A stretch of DNA of 64,000 nt, from assembly GCF_039907765.1 (NCBI RefSeq), contig NZ_JARDJI010000010.1:106641-170640 (forward strand), given 5' to 3'. The position numbers were made by a program, and so were the translations under genes. How positions within the stretch are numbered: the first letter of the stretch is position 1; the number at the start of each line of letters is the position of its first letter. Below the pieces are notes generated by a model. It was not told the origin of the DNA. It saw nothing but the letters and a program-made list of their open reading frames with translations, and searched no databases. Shown piece after piece: positions 7,269 to 15,940 of the stretch. The stretch comes from Aminobacter sp039907765 (GTDB lineage Bacteria; Pseudomonadota; Alphaproteobacteria; Rhizobiales; Rhizobiaceae).

Positions 7269-7940
7269 ATGCAGGCAGGTAACGCGCATTACAGGCTCGG
7301 CACCGATCTCCCGGCGACTGTCACGGTGTTTCCGCTGACGGCCGCGCTGCTCTTGCCCGGCGGCCGCATGCCGCTGAACATCTTCGAGCCGCGCTACCTG
7401 CAGATGGTCGACGCGGCGATCGGCGGCTCGCGCCTGATCGGCATGATCCAGCCGGCGCTCGACGGCACGCTCATGGCCGACGGCGAGCCCGAGCTTTGCC
7501 CGGTCGGCTGCATCGGCCGCATCACCTCCTTCACCGAGGCCGGCGACGGGCGCTACCTGATCTCGCTGCAGGGGGTGTGCCGGTTCCGCGTGGTGCAGGA
7601 GCTTGCGGTCAAGACCCCGTTCAGGCAGTGCAAGATCGCTCCCTTCGTCGCCGATCTCGCCGAGGACAGGGCCGCCACCGACATCGACCGCCCGGCGCTG
7701 CTGCGCGCCTTCCGCGCCTATCTGCAGGCCAACGAACTCGAGGCCGACTGGGAAAGCGTCAGCCGGGCCGACAATGCGATGCTGGTCAATGCCCTGTCGA
7801 TGATGGCGCCCTATGGCGCCGCCGAAAAGCAGGCGCTGCTCGAGGCGCCCGACCTCAAGACCCGCGCCGAGACGCTGATCGCGATCACCGAGATGACGCT
7901 GGCGCGCGACAACGACGATTTCGGTTCGAGCCTGCAATAG
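7269..7940 (+). CDS. LON peptidase substrate-binding domain protein
   Basis: A 223-residue protein made up of the N-terminal domain of Lon protease without ATPase or protease parts. It begins near VTVFPLTAALLLPGGRMPLNIFEPRYLQMVDAAI, the typical LON-domain opening, and has the strand-rich middle GCIGRITSFTEAGDGRYLISLQGVCRFRV. Stand-alone members are widespread in Rhizobiales, and their role (adaptor or substrate recognition) is not established. It sits in a same-strand run cnoX, LON-domain, Trm112-like, a grouping common in the order. Confidence 0.9.
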   Translation: MQAGNAHYRLGTDLPATVTVFPLTAALLLPGGRMPLNIFEPRYLQMVDAAIGGSRLIGMIQPALDGTLMADGEPELCPVGCIGRITSFTEAGDGRYLISLQGVCRFRVVQELAVKTPFRQCKIAPFVADLAEDRAATDIDRPALLRAFRAYLQANELEADWESVSRADNAMLVNALSMMAPYGAAEKQALLEAPDLKTRAETLIAITEMTLARDNDDFGSSLQ

Positions 7941-8068
7941 GCAGGGCCGAGCGAAGGAACCGCGTGACCGTATCCCGCCGTGCTTCGGGGGACGATGCGG
8001 GGGGAAATGGCAGCATCCGGATGCGACGGGCGCGGCGGAACAAAAGCGGTCGACAGGCGGAGGTATGG

Positions 8069-8296
8069 ATGACCGAAACTAAGGGACGCGGCATCGACAT
8101 CAAGCTGCTCGAGCTGCTCGCCTGCCCGCTGACCAAGGGGCCGCTCGTCTGGGACTCCGAGCGCGGCGAACTGGTCTCGCGGCTGGCGCGGCTCGCCTAT
8201 CCCGTCCGCGACGGCATCCCGGTCATGCTGCCTTCCGAGGCAAGGCCGGTCGACGAGGCGGAGACGGGAACCAAGCGGCGGCCGTCGCCGGAATGA
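8069..8296 (+). CDS. Trm112-family protein
   Basis: A 75-residue protein with KLLELLACPLTKGPLVWD and LAYPVRDGIPVMLPSEAR, the Trm112 (YcaR/UPF0434) pattern. In other organisms Trm112 proteins bind and activate methyltransferases; small bacterial members are poorly studied. Only one of the usual zinc cysteines (ACPLTK) is present and no paired cysteine follows, as is common in alphaproteobacterial members. Start placed at ATG 8069 within AGGTATGGATGACC, where AGGCGGAGG lies about 10 bases upstream. A second ATG at 8065 is in another frame. Confidence 0.85.
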   Translation: MTETKGRGIDIKLLELLACPLTKGPLVWDSERGELVSRLARLAYPVRDGIPVMLPSEARPVDEAETGTKRRPSPE

Positions 8297-8347
8297 GGCG
8301 GGGCATGAACACCCATCAGCCCGTCTCCCGCATCGGTAAAACCCGCA

Positions 8348-11300
8348 TCATTGAAAATTCCGGCCCTTGGGCATGACGCTGCTCGCCTTGCGGGCCAGAG
8401 TTTCGTAGCTCTGCAGCATGCGCGGGTCGCGCGCCGCCTTGTCCGCGGCACTTGCCCGCCCTTCCGGCAAAGACCCGGCGCCTGCCTCCGGCTGCAATTC
8501 CTCCGACATCGCCGCCAGCCAGTGCGTCAAGTCCTCCATCCTGTCGGCGACGATATGGATGACGCCCGATTCCGCCTGCAGCTTGCCGGTGACTCGCATG
8601 AACTTCGCCCCCATGATGACGGGCCGGAAGCGCTCGAAGACGCGCGCCCAGACGATGACATTGGCGATCGAATGCTCGTCCTCCAGCGTGAGGAAGATGG
8701 CGTTGCCCTTGCCCGGCCGCTGGCGCACCAGCACCAGCCCGGCGACGGAGACACGCCGCCCGTCGGGCACCGAGCCGAGCCGCGCGTTGGGCGTGATGCC
8801 GGCACGGTCGAGATGATGCCTGAGGAAGGCCACCGGATGCGCCTTCAGCGACAGGCCAAGCGAGCGGTAGTCGTGGATGACGTGCTCGCCGAGCGGCATG
8901 CGCGGCAGTTGCGTCTCGGGCTCGTTGTCGGCCAGCTGGACATCGGGGCGGTCGAACAGCGGCAGCATCTCGGCAGCACTCCTGCCGTCGAGCGCCCGCA
9001 CGGCCCACAGCGCCGCCCGCCTGTCGAGGCCGATCGAGCGGAAGGCGTCCGCCTGGGCGAGCAGCTCGATCTCGCCGACATCCAGCCCTGAGCGCAGCCA
9101 GACGGCGCGCACCGAATCGTAGCCCTGCCCGCGCCGCGCCACGAACGCCTCCATCTTCTTTTCGGACAGGCCCTTGATCTGGCGGAAGCCGAGCCGGACG
9201 GCATGCCGGCTTTTGATGACGTCGCGCATTTCGGCGTGGCGCTGCTGGATGCGTTTTGGGTCGAAGCCCGAACGCTCAAGCGTACAGTCCCAGACGGAAC
9301 GATTGACATCGACCTGGCGGATCTCGACGCCGTGGTCCTGCGCGTCGCGCACCAGCTGCGCCGGCCTGTAGAAGCCCATCGGCTGCGAGTTGAGGATCGC
9401 CGCGCAGAAGACGTCCGGATAAAAGGCCTTGAACCAGCAGGAGGCGTAGACGAGCAGCGCGAACGACGCGGCATGGCTTTCGGGAAAGCCGTATTCGCCG
9501 AACCCCTCGATCTGCTTGAAGCAGCGTTCGGCGAAGTCGCGCTCGTAGCCCCGGCCGACCATGCCCTCGATCATCCGCTCTCGGTAATTGCCGATTGTGC
9601 CGGTGCGTTTGAAAGTGGCCATGGCGCGCCTGAGCTTGTCGGCCTCTCCGGGCGAAAAACCGCCGGCGACGATCGCGATCTTCATCGCCTGCTCCTGGAA
9701 CAGCGGGACGCCTAGCGTCTTGCCCAAAATCTGCCGCAGCTCCTCCTTGGGGAAATCCACTTTCTCCTTGCCCTGCCGGCGCCGCAGATAGGGGTGCACC
9801 ATGTCGCCCTGGATCGGGCCGGGCCGGACGATCGCCACCTCGATGACGAGGTCGTAGAACTCGCGCGGCCTGAGCCGCGGCAGCATCGACATCTGCGCCC
9901 GGCTCTCGATCTGGAAGACGCCGAGCGTATCGGCCCGGCAGATCATGTCGTAGACTTTCTGGTCCTCCGGCGGCAGCGTCGCCAGCGTATAGGGCCGGCC
10001 GTAAGGATCGCGCTCGTCGTAATGTGCCTTGAGCAGGTCGAAGGCCTTGCGCAGGCATGTCAGCATGCCGAGCGCCAGGATGTCGACCTTGAGGATGCCG
10101 ACGGCGTCGAGGTCGTCCTTGTCCCACTCGACCATCTTGCGCTCGTCCATCGCCGTCTTGACGATGGGCACGATCTCGTCGAGCCGGTCCCTGGTGATGA
10201 CGAAGCCGCCGACATGCTGGGACAAATGGCGGGGAAAGCCCATGATCTCGTTGGCGCGGTCGATGACATGCCGCGTCACCGGATCGGCCTTGTCGAGACC
10301 GCCGGCCCCGGCTTCCCGCTCGCCGAGTTCGGACGAGTACCACCCCCATATCGAGCCCGACATGGCGCTCCTGACATCGTCCGACAGCCCCATGGCCTTG
10401 GCCACTTCGCGCAGCGCCGAGCGGCCGCGATAGGTGACGACGGAGGCGGCGAGCGCGGTCCGCTTGGCGCTGTATTTCTCGTAGATGAAGGCGATGACCT
10501 CGTCGCGCCGCTCATGCTCGAAATCGACGTCGATGTCCGGCGGCTCGCCCCGCTCCTCGGAGATGAAGCGTTCGAACAGGATATCAATGATCTCAGGCCC
10601 GACATCGGTGATGCCGATGCAGTAGCAGATGATGGAATTGGCCGCCGATCCCCGCCCCTGGCAGAGGATGTCTTGCGAGCGGGCATAGCTGACGATGTCG
10701 TGGACGGTCAGGAAATAGCGGGCATAGTTGAGTTTTTCGACGATGCCGAGCTCGTGCCCGATGAGGCCCTTCACCTTTTCCGGGATGCCGCCGGGATAGC
10801 GCTCATGCGCCCCCTCCCAGGTCAGCCTTTCGAGTTCCGCCTGCGGCCCGAGCCCCGATTCCGTCGGCTCGTCGGGATAGTTGTGTTTGAGCTCGCCCAG
10901 CGAGAAATGCAGGCTCGCGGCAAAACGCAGCGTCTCTGCGAGCGCCTCCGGATGGCGGCGGAACAGCCGCGCCATCTCGGCTGGCGGCTTGAGATGACAC
11001 TCGGCATTCGCTTCAAGTCCCAGGCCCGCTTCCGCGACCGGCACGTTGAGGCGGATCGCCGTCAGCACGTCATGCAGCGGCCGCTGGCCCGGCACATGGT
11101 AGAGCGCATCGTTGGTCGCCATCAGCGGCAGGCCAACCGTCGCGGCCATGGCCGCCGCCTGCTCGATCCTGAAGCGGTCGCTGCCGCCGAAGGCAGGGGC
11201 GACCGCCAGCCAGAGGGCGTTTCCGAAACGCTCCTTGAGCTGCCGCAGCAGCGGCATCTCCTGCTCGACCTCGCCGGCAAGGTCCGGAAGCACGGCCAGG

Positions 11301-11677
11301 GACAGAAGATTTCCCCACTCGAGGAGATCCTCGCGGCGCAGATCGGGGGCACCCTTTTCGCCGCGCATGTTGGCCTGGGTCAGCATGCGGCAGAGATGGC
11401 CCCAGCCCTCGCGGTCCTGCGGATAGGCGAGCATTTGCGGCGTGCCGTCGGAAAAGACCAGCCGGCAGCCCGGGTGGTAGGCGAGCTTCTCTTCCTCCGC
11501 CATCTTCCAGGCGCGGACGACGCCCGCCACGGTGTTGCAGTCGGCCAGGCCAAAGGCCGAAAAGCCAAGGAACTTCGCCGTCGTGGCCAGTTCCTCCGGC
11601 GTCGAGGCGCCGCGCAGGAAGGAGAAGTTCGAGCGGATGCCGAACTCGGCATAGCCTGTGACAGAGACCGCGTTCAT
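8348..11677 (-). CDS. dnaE2: DnaE2, error-prone DNA polymerase III alpha subunit
   Basis: A 1109-residue C-family polymerase, last gene of imuA-imuB-dnaE2. An N-terminal PHP domain (about 8-200) is followed by the polymerase core with GRGSAANS (341-348) and PDIDVDFE (380-387, metal-binding aspartates), helix-hairpin-helix repeats, and a C-terminal OB fold near residues 940-1050. DnaE2 copies past damaged bases during the SOS response and causes damage-induced mutation together with ImuA and ImuB. The ATG overlaps the imuB stop by four bases (ATGA). The protein ends in a charged tail with no beta-clamp motif that I can see, as expected since ImuB supplies clamp binding. Confidence 0.96.
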   Translation of the reverse strand: MNAVSVTGYAEFGIRSNFSFLRGASTPEELATTAKFLGFSAFGLADCNTVAGVVRAWKMAEEEKLAYHPGCRLVFSDGTPQMLAYPQDREGWGHLCRMLTQANMRGEKGAPDLRREDLLEWGNLLSLAVLPDLAGEVEQEMPLLRQLKERFGNALWLAVAPAFGGSDRFRIEQAAAMAATVGLPLMATNDALYHVPGQRPLHDVLTAIRLNVPVAEAGLGLEANAECHLKPPAEMARLFRRHPEALAETLRFAASLHFSLGELKHNYPDEPTESGLGPQAELERLTWEGAHERYPGGIPEKVKGLIGHELGIVEKLNYARYFLTVHDIVSYARSQDILCQGRGSAANSIICYCIGITDVGPEIIDILFERFISEERGEPPDIDVDFEHERRDEVIAFIYEKYSAKRTALAASVVTYRGRSALREVAKAMGLSDDVRSAMSGSIWGWYSSELGEREAGAGGLDKADPVTRHVIDRANEIMGFPRHLSQHVGGFVITRDRLDEIVPIVKTAMDERKMVEWDKDDLDAVGILKVDILALGMLTCLRKAFDLLKAHYDERDPYGRPYTLATLPPEDQKVYDMICRADTLGVFQIESRAQMSMLPRLRPREFYDLVIEVAIVRPGPIQGDMVHPYLRRRQGKEKVDFPKEELRQILGKTLGVPLFQEQAMKIAIVAGGFSPGEADKLRRAMATFKRTGTIGNYRERMIEGMVGRGYERDFAERCFKQIEGFGEYGFPESHAASFALLVYASCWFKAFYPDVFCAAILNSQPMGFYRPAQLVRDAQDHGVEIRQVDVNRSVWDCTLERSGFDPKRIQQRHAEMRDVIKSRHAVRLGFRQIKGLSEKKMEAFVARRGQGYDSVRAVWLRSGLDVGEIELLAQADAFRSIGLDRRAALWAVRALDGRSAAEMLPLFDRPDVQLADNEPETQLPRMPLGEHVIHDYRSLGLSLKAHPVAFLRHHLDRAGITPNARLGSVPDGRRVSVAGLVLVRQRPGKGNAIFLTLEDEHSIANVIVWARVFERFRPVIMGAKFMRVTGKLQAESGVIHIVADRMEDLTHWLAAMSEELQPEAGAGSLPEGRASAADKAARDPRMLQSYETLARKASSVMPKGRNFQ

Positions 11678-13272
11678 GCGAAGACCCCATGCATGAACCA
11701 GCGCGGCACTGCCTGCGCGCTGTAGAGACCCTGCCTGTAGAGCCAGTAGCGGCGGCCGTCGGCATCCTCGATGCGGTAATAGTCGCGCGTCGGTGCATCG
11801 GCGCCGCCCTCGCGCCACCATTCCGGGGCGATGCGCTCCGGCCCCTCGGCCCGCGCCACCCTGTGCATGGCGCGACGCCAGCGGAAGTTGAGCGGCGGCC
11901 CGTCGGGCACCTCGGTGGCAGGCACCTCGATGGGCTCGGGCACCCGGAACAGGCGGATGGGGCGCTCGGCAGCTGGCCGGGCCTTGCCTGTGCCCGTCCC
12001 GGACGCCGCAGCCTTGCGGGTCTCCGACCGCGCCCGGGGCATGACCGACACCGCCCGCTCGGGAACATGGCTTGCGGCCGGAACAGGCTCCAGAACCGCA
12101 GATTCGCCGAACCGGGCGCCGACGCGATCGACCAGGATCGCCAGTCCCTCGCCCTCTTCGGAGCCGGCGCCGGCAAGGTCGCCCTGGCGCGCGTCGAACA
12201 GCGCCGTCGACAGCGCGGACAGGCGGACGAGATCGAAGCCGTAGCCGGCATCGATGGTTTCGCCCAATGCCGCAAGCCGTTCGTGGAACAGCCTTCGCAC
12301 CAGGGCCGGCTCGCGGATGGGGCGCGAAGTGCCAACGGTGATGCGGCTGACCATGCCGTCGACCCGGAACAGCAGCAGTTCGAGCGCCCGCGCACCTTCT
12401 TCCCGGCGTTCGAGATCGACCTTGAGGGTGGCGGCGAGCAGGCCGACCAGCCGCTCGACGTCGTCGATGAGCGACAGCGGATCGGCGAGATGGCGCTCGA
12501 CCGAAAGCGGCGCCACCGGCAGGCGCGGCGAGATCGCCTCCTCGAGCCGGCCGAGCGCCTGGTCGAGCCGTTCGATCAGCACGGCTCCGAAACGCCGGAC
12601 GAGCGGGGCGCGCGGCCCGTCCATGATGGAACCCACTGTCCTCAGCCCGACGCTCTCGAGGCTCGTCTTCGTCCTGGCATCGATCCTGAGCGCCGACAGC
12701 GGCAGGCGGGCGAGGAAAGTGCGCTCGCTGCCCGGCGCGAGGATGTGGCCGGTGGCGTAGCGCGCCGCCGCCCATGCCGCCCCCGGCGTCGAGGCGAGGC
12801 CGGCGCGCACGTCGAAGCCCTGGTGGAAGAACCGCATCATGAGGTCGTTGAGCAGCGCCTTTTCGCCGCCGAAGAGATGGGCGCAGCCGGTGACGTCGAG
12901 GAACAGCCCGTCGGCGCCGTCGAGCGCGACCAGCGGGGTGTAGCGGTCGCACCAGTCGGCGAGCCCTTCGAGCAGCTTCCGGTCGGCTTCGGGATCGGCC
13001 TCGGCGACGTCGATGCCGGGGTGCATGGCGCGCGCCTCGGCGATGCCCATGCCGCGCCGCAGCCCGAGCGCTTCAGCCCGCGCGTCGAGCGCGGCGATGC
13101 GCTGGGTGTTGTTCTCCCGGTGGCTGGTCACCAGCGGCGGGTTCGGCTGCGTTGCGGAACGCCAGGACCGCCCCAGCCGCCGCCTGAGGATGCGTTCGGC
13201 CGCGAGATGGGGGAACCACAGCGACACGATTCTCTGGGACGGCGTCTCTTCTTGGTTCGAGGGTGCGTGCAT
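11674..13272 (-). CDS. imuB: ImuB, Y-family polymerase-like mutagenesis protein
   Basis: About 532 residues. The conserved start RIVSLWFPHLAAERILRRR appears near residue 14, followed by palm and finger segments of DinB-type polymerases (LDGADGLFLDVTGCAHLFGGE near 120-140, ASTPGAAWAAARYATG) and a little-finger region. As in other ImuB proteins, the catalytic acidic residues are not conserved, so it acts as a platform binding DnaE2, ImuA and the beta clamp rather than as a polymerase. Start set at ATG 13272 because homology begins just after it; the frame is open further upstream but that part is inside imuA. Four-base overlap with dnaE2. Confidence 0.93.
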   Translation of the reverse strand: MHAPSNQEETPSQRIVSLWFPHLAAERILRRRLGRSWRSATQPNPPLVTSHRENNTQRIAALDARAEALGLRRGMGIAEARAMHPGIDVAEADPEADRKLLEGLADWCDRYTPLVALDGADGLFLDVTGCAHLFGGEKALLNDLMMRFFHQGFDVRAGLASTPGAAWAAARYATGHILAPGSERTFLARLPLSALRIDARTKTSLESVGLRTVGSIMDGPRAPLVRRFGAVLIERLDQALGRLEEAISPRLPVAPLSVERHLADPLSLIDDVERLVGLLAATLKVDLERREEGARALELLLFRVDGMVSRITVGTSRPIREPALVRRLFHERLAALGETIDAGYGFDLVRLSALSTALFDARQGDLAGAGSEEGEGLAILVDRVGARFGESAVLEPVPAASHVPERAVSVMPRARSETRKAAASGTGTGKARPAAERPIRLFRVPEPIEVPATEVPDGPPLNFRWRRAMHRVARAEGPERIAPEWWREGGADAPTRDYYRIEDADGRRYWLYRQGLYSAQAVPRWFMHGVFA

Positions 13273-14083
13273 CGGGGTTCCATTCCAGAATGAAGCTGCC
13301 GGGAAGCGCCGTGCGGCTCTTGCCGATCTCGACCGCGAAGGCGGGCGGGCCGATGGAGCCGGCGAGCGGCCCGAGCACCGTGCGACGCAACACAGCCGGC
13401 GCAGGCGCGGCGACGAGGCGCACCGGCGCGGCGGTGGGTTCGGGCACGGCCGAGTGGCGCAAGAGGAACACGGGCCGCCCGGCATCCTGCGCACGCCGGT
13501 GCAGCCGCCGGGTCGCCGTCAGATCCAGTTCGCGCGGATTGCCGCGTAGTTCGACGATCACCGCGGCGAGTTCGTCGATGCGCGCGGCCTCTTCGGCGAT
13601 CCACAGGGCGTCGGCCGGCTTGGGCGCCTCGGCGAAGAGCAGCTGCCCTGGCGCAAGGCCGAAAAGCCTGTCCAGGCCCGGCGCATGGGGGAAACCCGCC
13701 TCCCTGAAGATCTCCGCCGTGCCGACCCACAGGACCAGATCCTGCGGCCGCGACCGCTCCCTGAGCATGTGGCTGACCAGGCAGAGGGTGAGCCCTGCGG
13801 CAGCGCCGGCATTGCGGGTTTCGGTTCCGTGAATCTCGGTCAGCGCCGCCTTCGGCAACCCACCACCCAGGATTTCGTCGAGGCGCTCGACGCCGGTCGG
13901 CAGGAAGAAGTCGCGCGCCGAGGCAAGGCCGTTGCGGCGGACCAGGAGACCGGCAACAGGCTGGCCGGCGGAAGACTGGCCGTCGGAAGGCGGGGCCAGC
14001 CTTTCGGCCAGCGTCCCCTCGATCTTCGCTATCTTCCGGCGCAGGGCAAAAACGACGTCCCGCGCCACGGCGCTGGTCGCCAT
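13073..14083 (-). CDS. imuA: ImuA, SOS mutagenesis protein (RecA-like)
   Basis: First gene of the SOS cassette. The 336-residue product contains a RecA/SulA-like core (FLPTGVERLDEILGGGLPKAALTEIHG near 60-85, then LVLWVGTAEIFREAGFPHAPGLD and LTATRRLHRRAQDAGRPVFLLRHS) and the usual end-region PGSFILEWNPDARTLEP near 270. After that the frame continues 60 codons as an Ala/Pro/Arg-rich tail that overlaps imuB out of frame by 200 bases; I suspect this tail is read-through of imuB rather than selected protein. Start ATG 14083, with GAGGAAGG upstream and the SOS box at 14106-14120. Confidence 0.9.
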   Translation of the reverse strand: MATSAVARDVVFALRRKIAKIEGTLAERLAPPSDGQSSAGQPVAGLLVRRNGLASARDFFLPTGVERLDEILGGGLPKAALTEIHGTETRNAGAAAGLTLCLVSHMLRERSRPQDLVLWVGTAEIFREAGFPHAPGLDRLFGLAPGQLLFAEAPKPADALWIAEEAARIDELAAVIVELRGNPRELDLTATRRLHRRAQDAGRPVFLLRHSAVPEPTAAPVRLVAAPAPAVLRRTVLGPLAGSIGPPAFAVEIGKSRTALPGSFILEWNPDARTLEPRRDAVPENRVAVVPPSRGRTHPQAAAGAVLAFRNAAEPAAGDQPPGEQHPAHRRARRAG

Positions 14084-14105
14084 GTCGGTCTGCCTTCCTC
14101 AATAT

Positions 14106-14120
14106 GTTCCCGTTATGTTC
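14106..14120 (-). promoter_or_regulatory. LexA SOS box upstream of imuA
   Basis: On the minus strand GAACATAACGGGAAC matches GAAC-N7-GAAC, the direct-repeat LexA box of alphaproteobacteria. It lies 23 bases before the imuA start, where it would cover the promoter. LexA repression of the imuA-imuB-dnaE2 operon is well established in the group; here it is inferred from the motif. Confidence 0.85.
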
Positions 14121-14275
14121 TTATAGATTCCAGAGCCATCAAGGAGAGTCAAGCCGATTCGATGAGAATCTATTCCTCTCCGGGCAAGTGCCTCCGGCGC
14201 CTAAATCATCCCCGCCACGGCAAAGGCCTCGTAAGGCGTGCGGTGAAAGGCTATATGCCCTCAAAAGGAAGAAGA

Positions 14276-14698
14276 ATGGCCCGCATCTACAAGACCCGCG
14301 CCTGGCACGACCAGCTGTCGCCCTCGATCGAGGAGATGGAGCTCCTGGCGCTCGAAGCCTATGCCCACCTGCCGGAAGAATTCCGCGCGCTCACCGGCGA
14401 CGTCGTCATCCAGATCGCCGAGTTCCCGACCGACGAGATCATGGACGACCTGTCGCTGGAGACGCCCTTCGACCTGCTCGGCCTGTTCGAAGGACGCGGC
14501 ATCGCCGAGCGCTGGAACCCGCAGACCGGCGAAGGCCCCAACCGCGTCACCCTCTACCGCCGGGCGATCCTCGACTACTGGGCCGAGAACGAGGAGACGC
14601 TGGGCGACATCGTCACCCATGTGCTGATCCACGAGATCGGCCACCATTTCGGCCTCTCCGACGACGACATGGAAAAGCTGGAAGCGTCGGTCGACTGA
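14276..14698 (+). CDS. Zincin-like metallopeptidase family protein
   Basis: A 140-residue protein of the predicted metallopeptidase family once called DUF1025. The zinc-site motif HEIGHH is at 119-124 near the C-terminus, preceded by the conserved RVTLYRRAILDYW segment at 90-102. The family is common in alphaproteobacteria and actinobacteria; no substrate is known. Start at ATG 14276 after AAGGAAGAAG. It is divergent from the SOS operon, and the LexA box 156 bases upstream is far from it. Confidence 0.88.
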   Translation: MARIYKTRAWHDQLSPSIEEMELLALEAYAHLPEEFRALTGDVVIQIAEFPTDEIMDDLSLETPFDLLGLFEGRGIAERWNPQTGEGPNRVTLYRRAILDYWAENEETLGDIVTHVLIHEIGHHFGLSDDDMEKLEASVD

Positions 14699-14725
14699 AC
14701 GCGGCGCCTCCACGCATTCACCCGC

Positions 14726-14932
14726 TCAGAAATCCCCGAGCTTGATGGCGGGATCGTATTCGACGCCGTCGACGTCCTTCACCACGGCCTGGCCGCAGCG
14801 CATGGTCCTGGTCTCGGCATCGAAGGAATAGGTGGGCGAGCCGAACAGGTGCCAGCCCTTGTTCAGCGCCGCCGTCACCTTGTGGCAGAAGGTGGCGTCG
14901 TCGGGGCCGGTCAGGAAGCGGTAGAGTTTCAT
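14726..14932 (-). CDS. DUF1737-domain small protein
   Basis: A 68-residue protein starting MKLYRFLTGPDDATFCHKVT with ALNKGWHLFGSPTYSFD, the full DUF1737 pattern. Function unknown. It follows the CoA-ester lyase gene with a 21-base gap on the same strand and is probably co-transcribed with it, an arrangement seen in related genomes. Confidence 0.88.
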   Translation of the reverse strand: MKLYRFLTGPDDATFCHKVTAALNKGWHLFGSPTYSFDAETRTMRCGQAVVKDVDGVEYDPAIKLGDF

Positions 14933-14953
14933 GCTTGTCTCCGCATCGCGCTG

Positions 14954-15844
14954 TCAGTTCTTCAGCTTCTCGATCATCGCCGCCCGGGCGAGCAGCTTCT
15001 CGGACTGGGCGAGATGCAGCCGCTCGACCATCTTGCCTTCGAGCGAGATTACACCGCGCCCGGCATTTCCCGGAAGCGCGAAGGCCTCGACCACGGCGCG
15101 TGCCTCGGCGAGCGCCTCGGCCGAGGGCGAAAACGCCTCGTTGGCGGGGCCGATCTGGGCGGGATGGATCACCGTCTTGCCTGAAAAGCCCATCGCGGCC
15201 GCCTCCCGGCATCCGCCCGAAAAGGCGTCGAGGTCGCGAAAATCGTTGGAGACGCTGTCGAGCATGTCGACGCCGCCGGCCCGCGCCGCGAGCACCATCT
15301 GCATCAGCCAGGCCTGCAGGTAGCGGCGGTCGGGCGTCAGCATCACGCCGGTGTCCTTGGCGAGGTCGTTGAGCCCGGCGACCAGGCAGGCGAGCCGCGC
15401 GGCGGGATCGCGGCCGAGCTCGGCGATGGCGGCGATGTTGACCAGCGCGCGCGGCGTCTCGATCATCGCCCAGAGCCGGACGCTGTCAGGCGCGTCGTTG
15501 TCGTCGAGAACGTCGCCCGCCTCGATGATGTCGCGCGGCGTCGCGATCTTGGGCAGGAGCACGCCGTCGATGGCCCATCCGCTCGCCGCCGTAAGGTCCT
15601 CCACGCCCCAGGGGCTCGCCAGCGAATTGATGCGGACGAGAAACTCGCGGTGGCCCGCCGGCCTTTCGGCGAAGAAGCCCGCCAGCCTGTCGCGCGCCAC
15701 AGCCTTGTGCTCGGGCAGCACGGCGTCCTCCAGGTCGAAGATGACGGCGTCGCAGCCAAGCTGCGGCAGCTTGGCGATCGCCTTCTCGTTGGTGGCGGGC
15801 ACGAACAGCGCCGAACGGCGGGGGCGGGACGGAGAATGTGACAT
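14954..15844 (-). CDS. HpcH/HpaI-family CoA-ester lyase (CitE/MclA-like)
   Basis: A 296-residue TIM-barrel enzyme. It shows RRSALFVPATNEKAIAKLPQLGCDAVIFDLEDAV (residues 9-42, with the metal-binding region DLED), FLVRINSL, LWAMIETPRALVN (metal-binding Glu) and GFSGKTVIHPAQIGPANEAF near the end. These are features of citramalyl-, malyl- or methylmalyl-CoA lyases and thioesterases (CitE-like) that use Mg2+. Which CoA ester is used cannot be told. Start at ATG 15844. It heads a two-gene unit with DUF1737 and diverges from the FAD oxidoreductase. Confidence 0.88.
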   Translation of the reverse strand: MSHSPSRPRRSALFVPATNEKAIAKLPQLGCDAVIFDLEDAVLPEHKAVARDRLAGFFAERPAGHREFLVRINSLASPWGVEDLTAASGWAIDGVLLPKIATPRDIIEAGDVLDDNDAPDSVRLWAMIETPRALVNIAAIAELGRDPAARLACLVAGLNDLAKDTGVMLTPDRRYLQAWLMQMVLAARAGGVDMLDSVSNDFRDLDAFSGGCREAAAMGFSGKTVIHPAQIGPANEAFSPSAEALAEARAVVEAFALPGNAGRGVISLEGKMVERLHLAQSEKLLARAAMIEKLKN

Positions 15845-15940
15845 CTGGTCTTCTTGCCCGGCAATGCTGGCCCTTGCAAGTGCTTGCCGGGCGGTGGCGT
15901 AACTGCTTTCCTCCTCCATCCGAACAGACGGAATCATTTC

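Noticed and set aside
9794..11725. 643-codon plus-strand frame
   Set aside because: It lies antisense to dnaE2 and reflects GC-rich codon structure; no homology.
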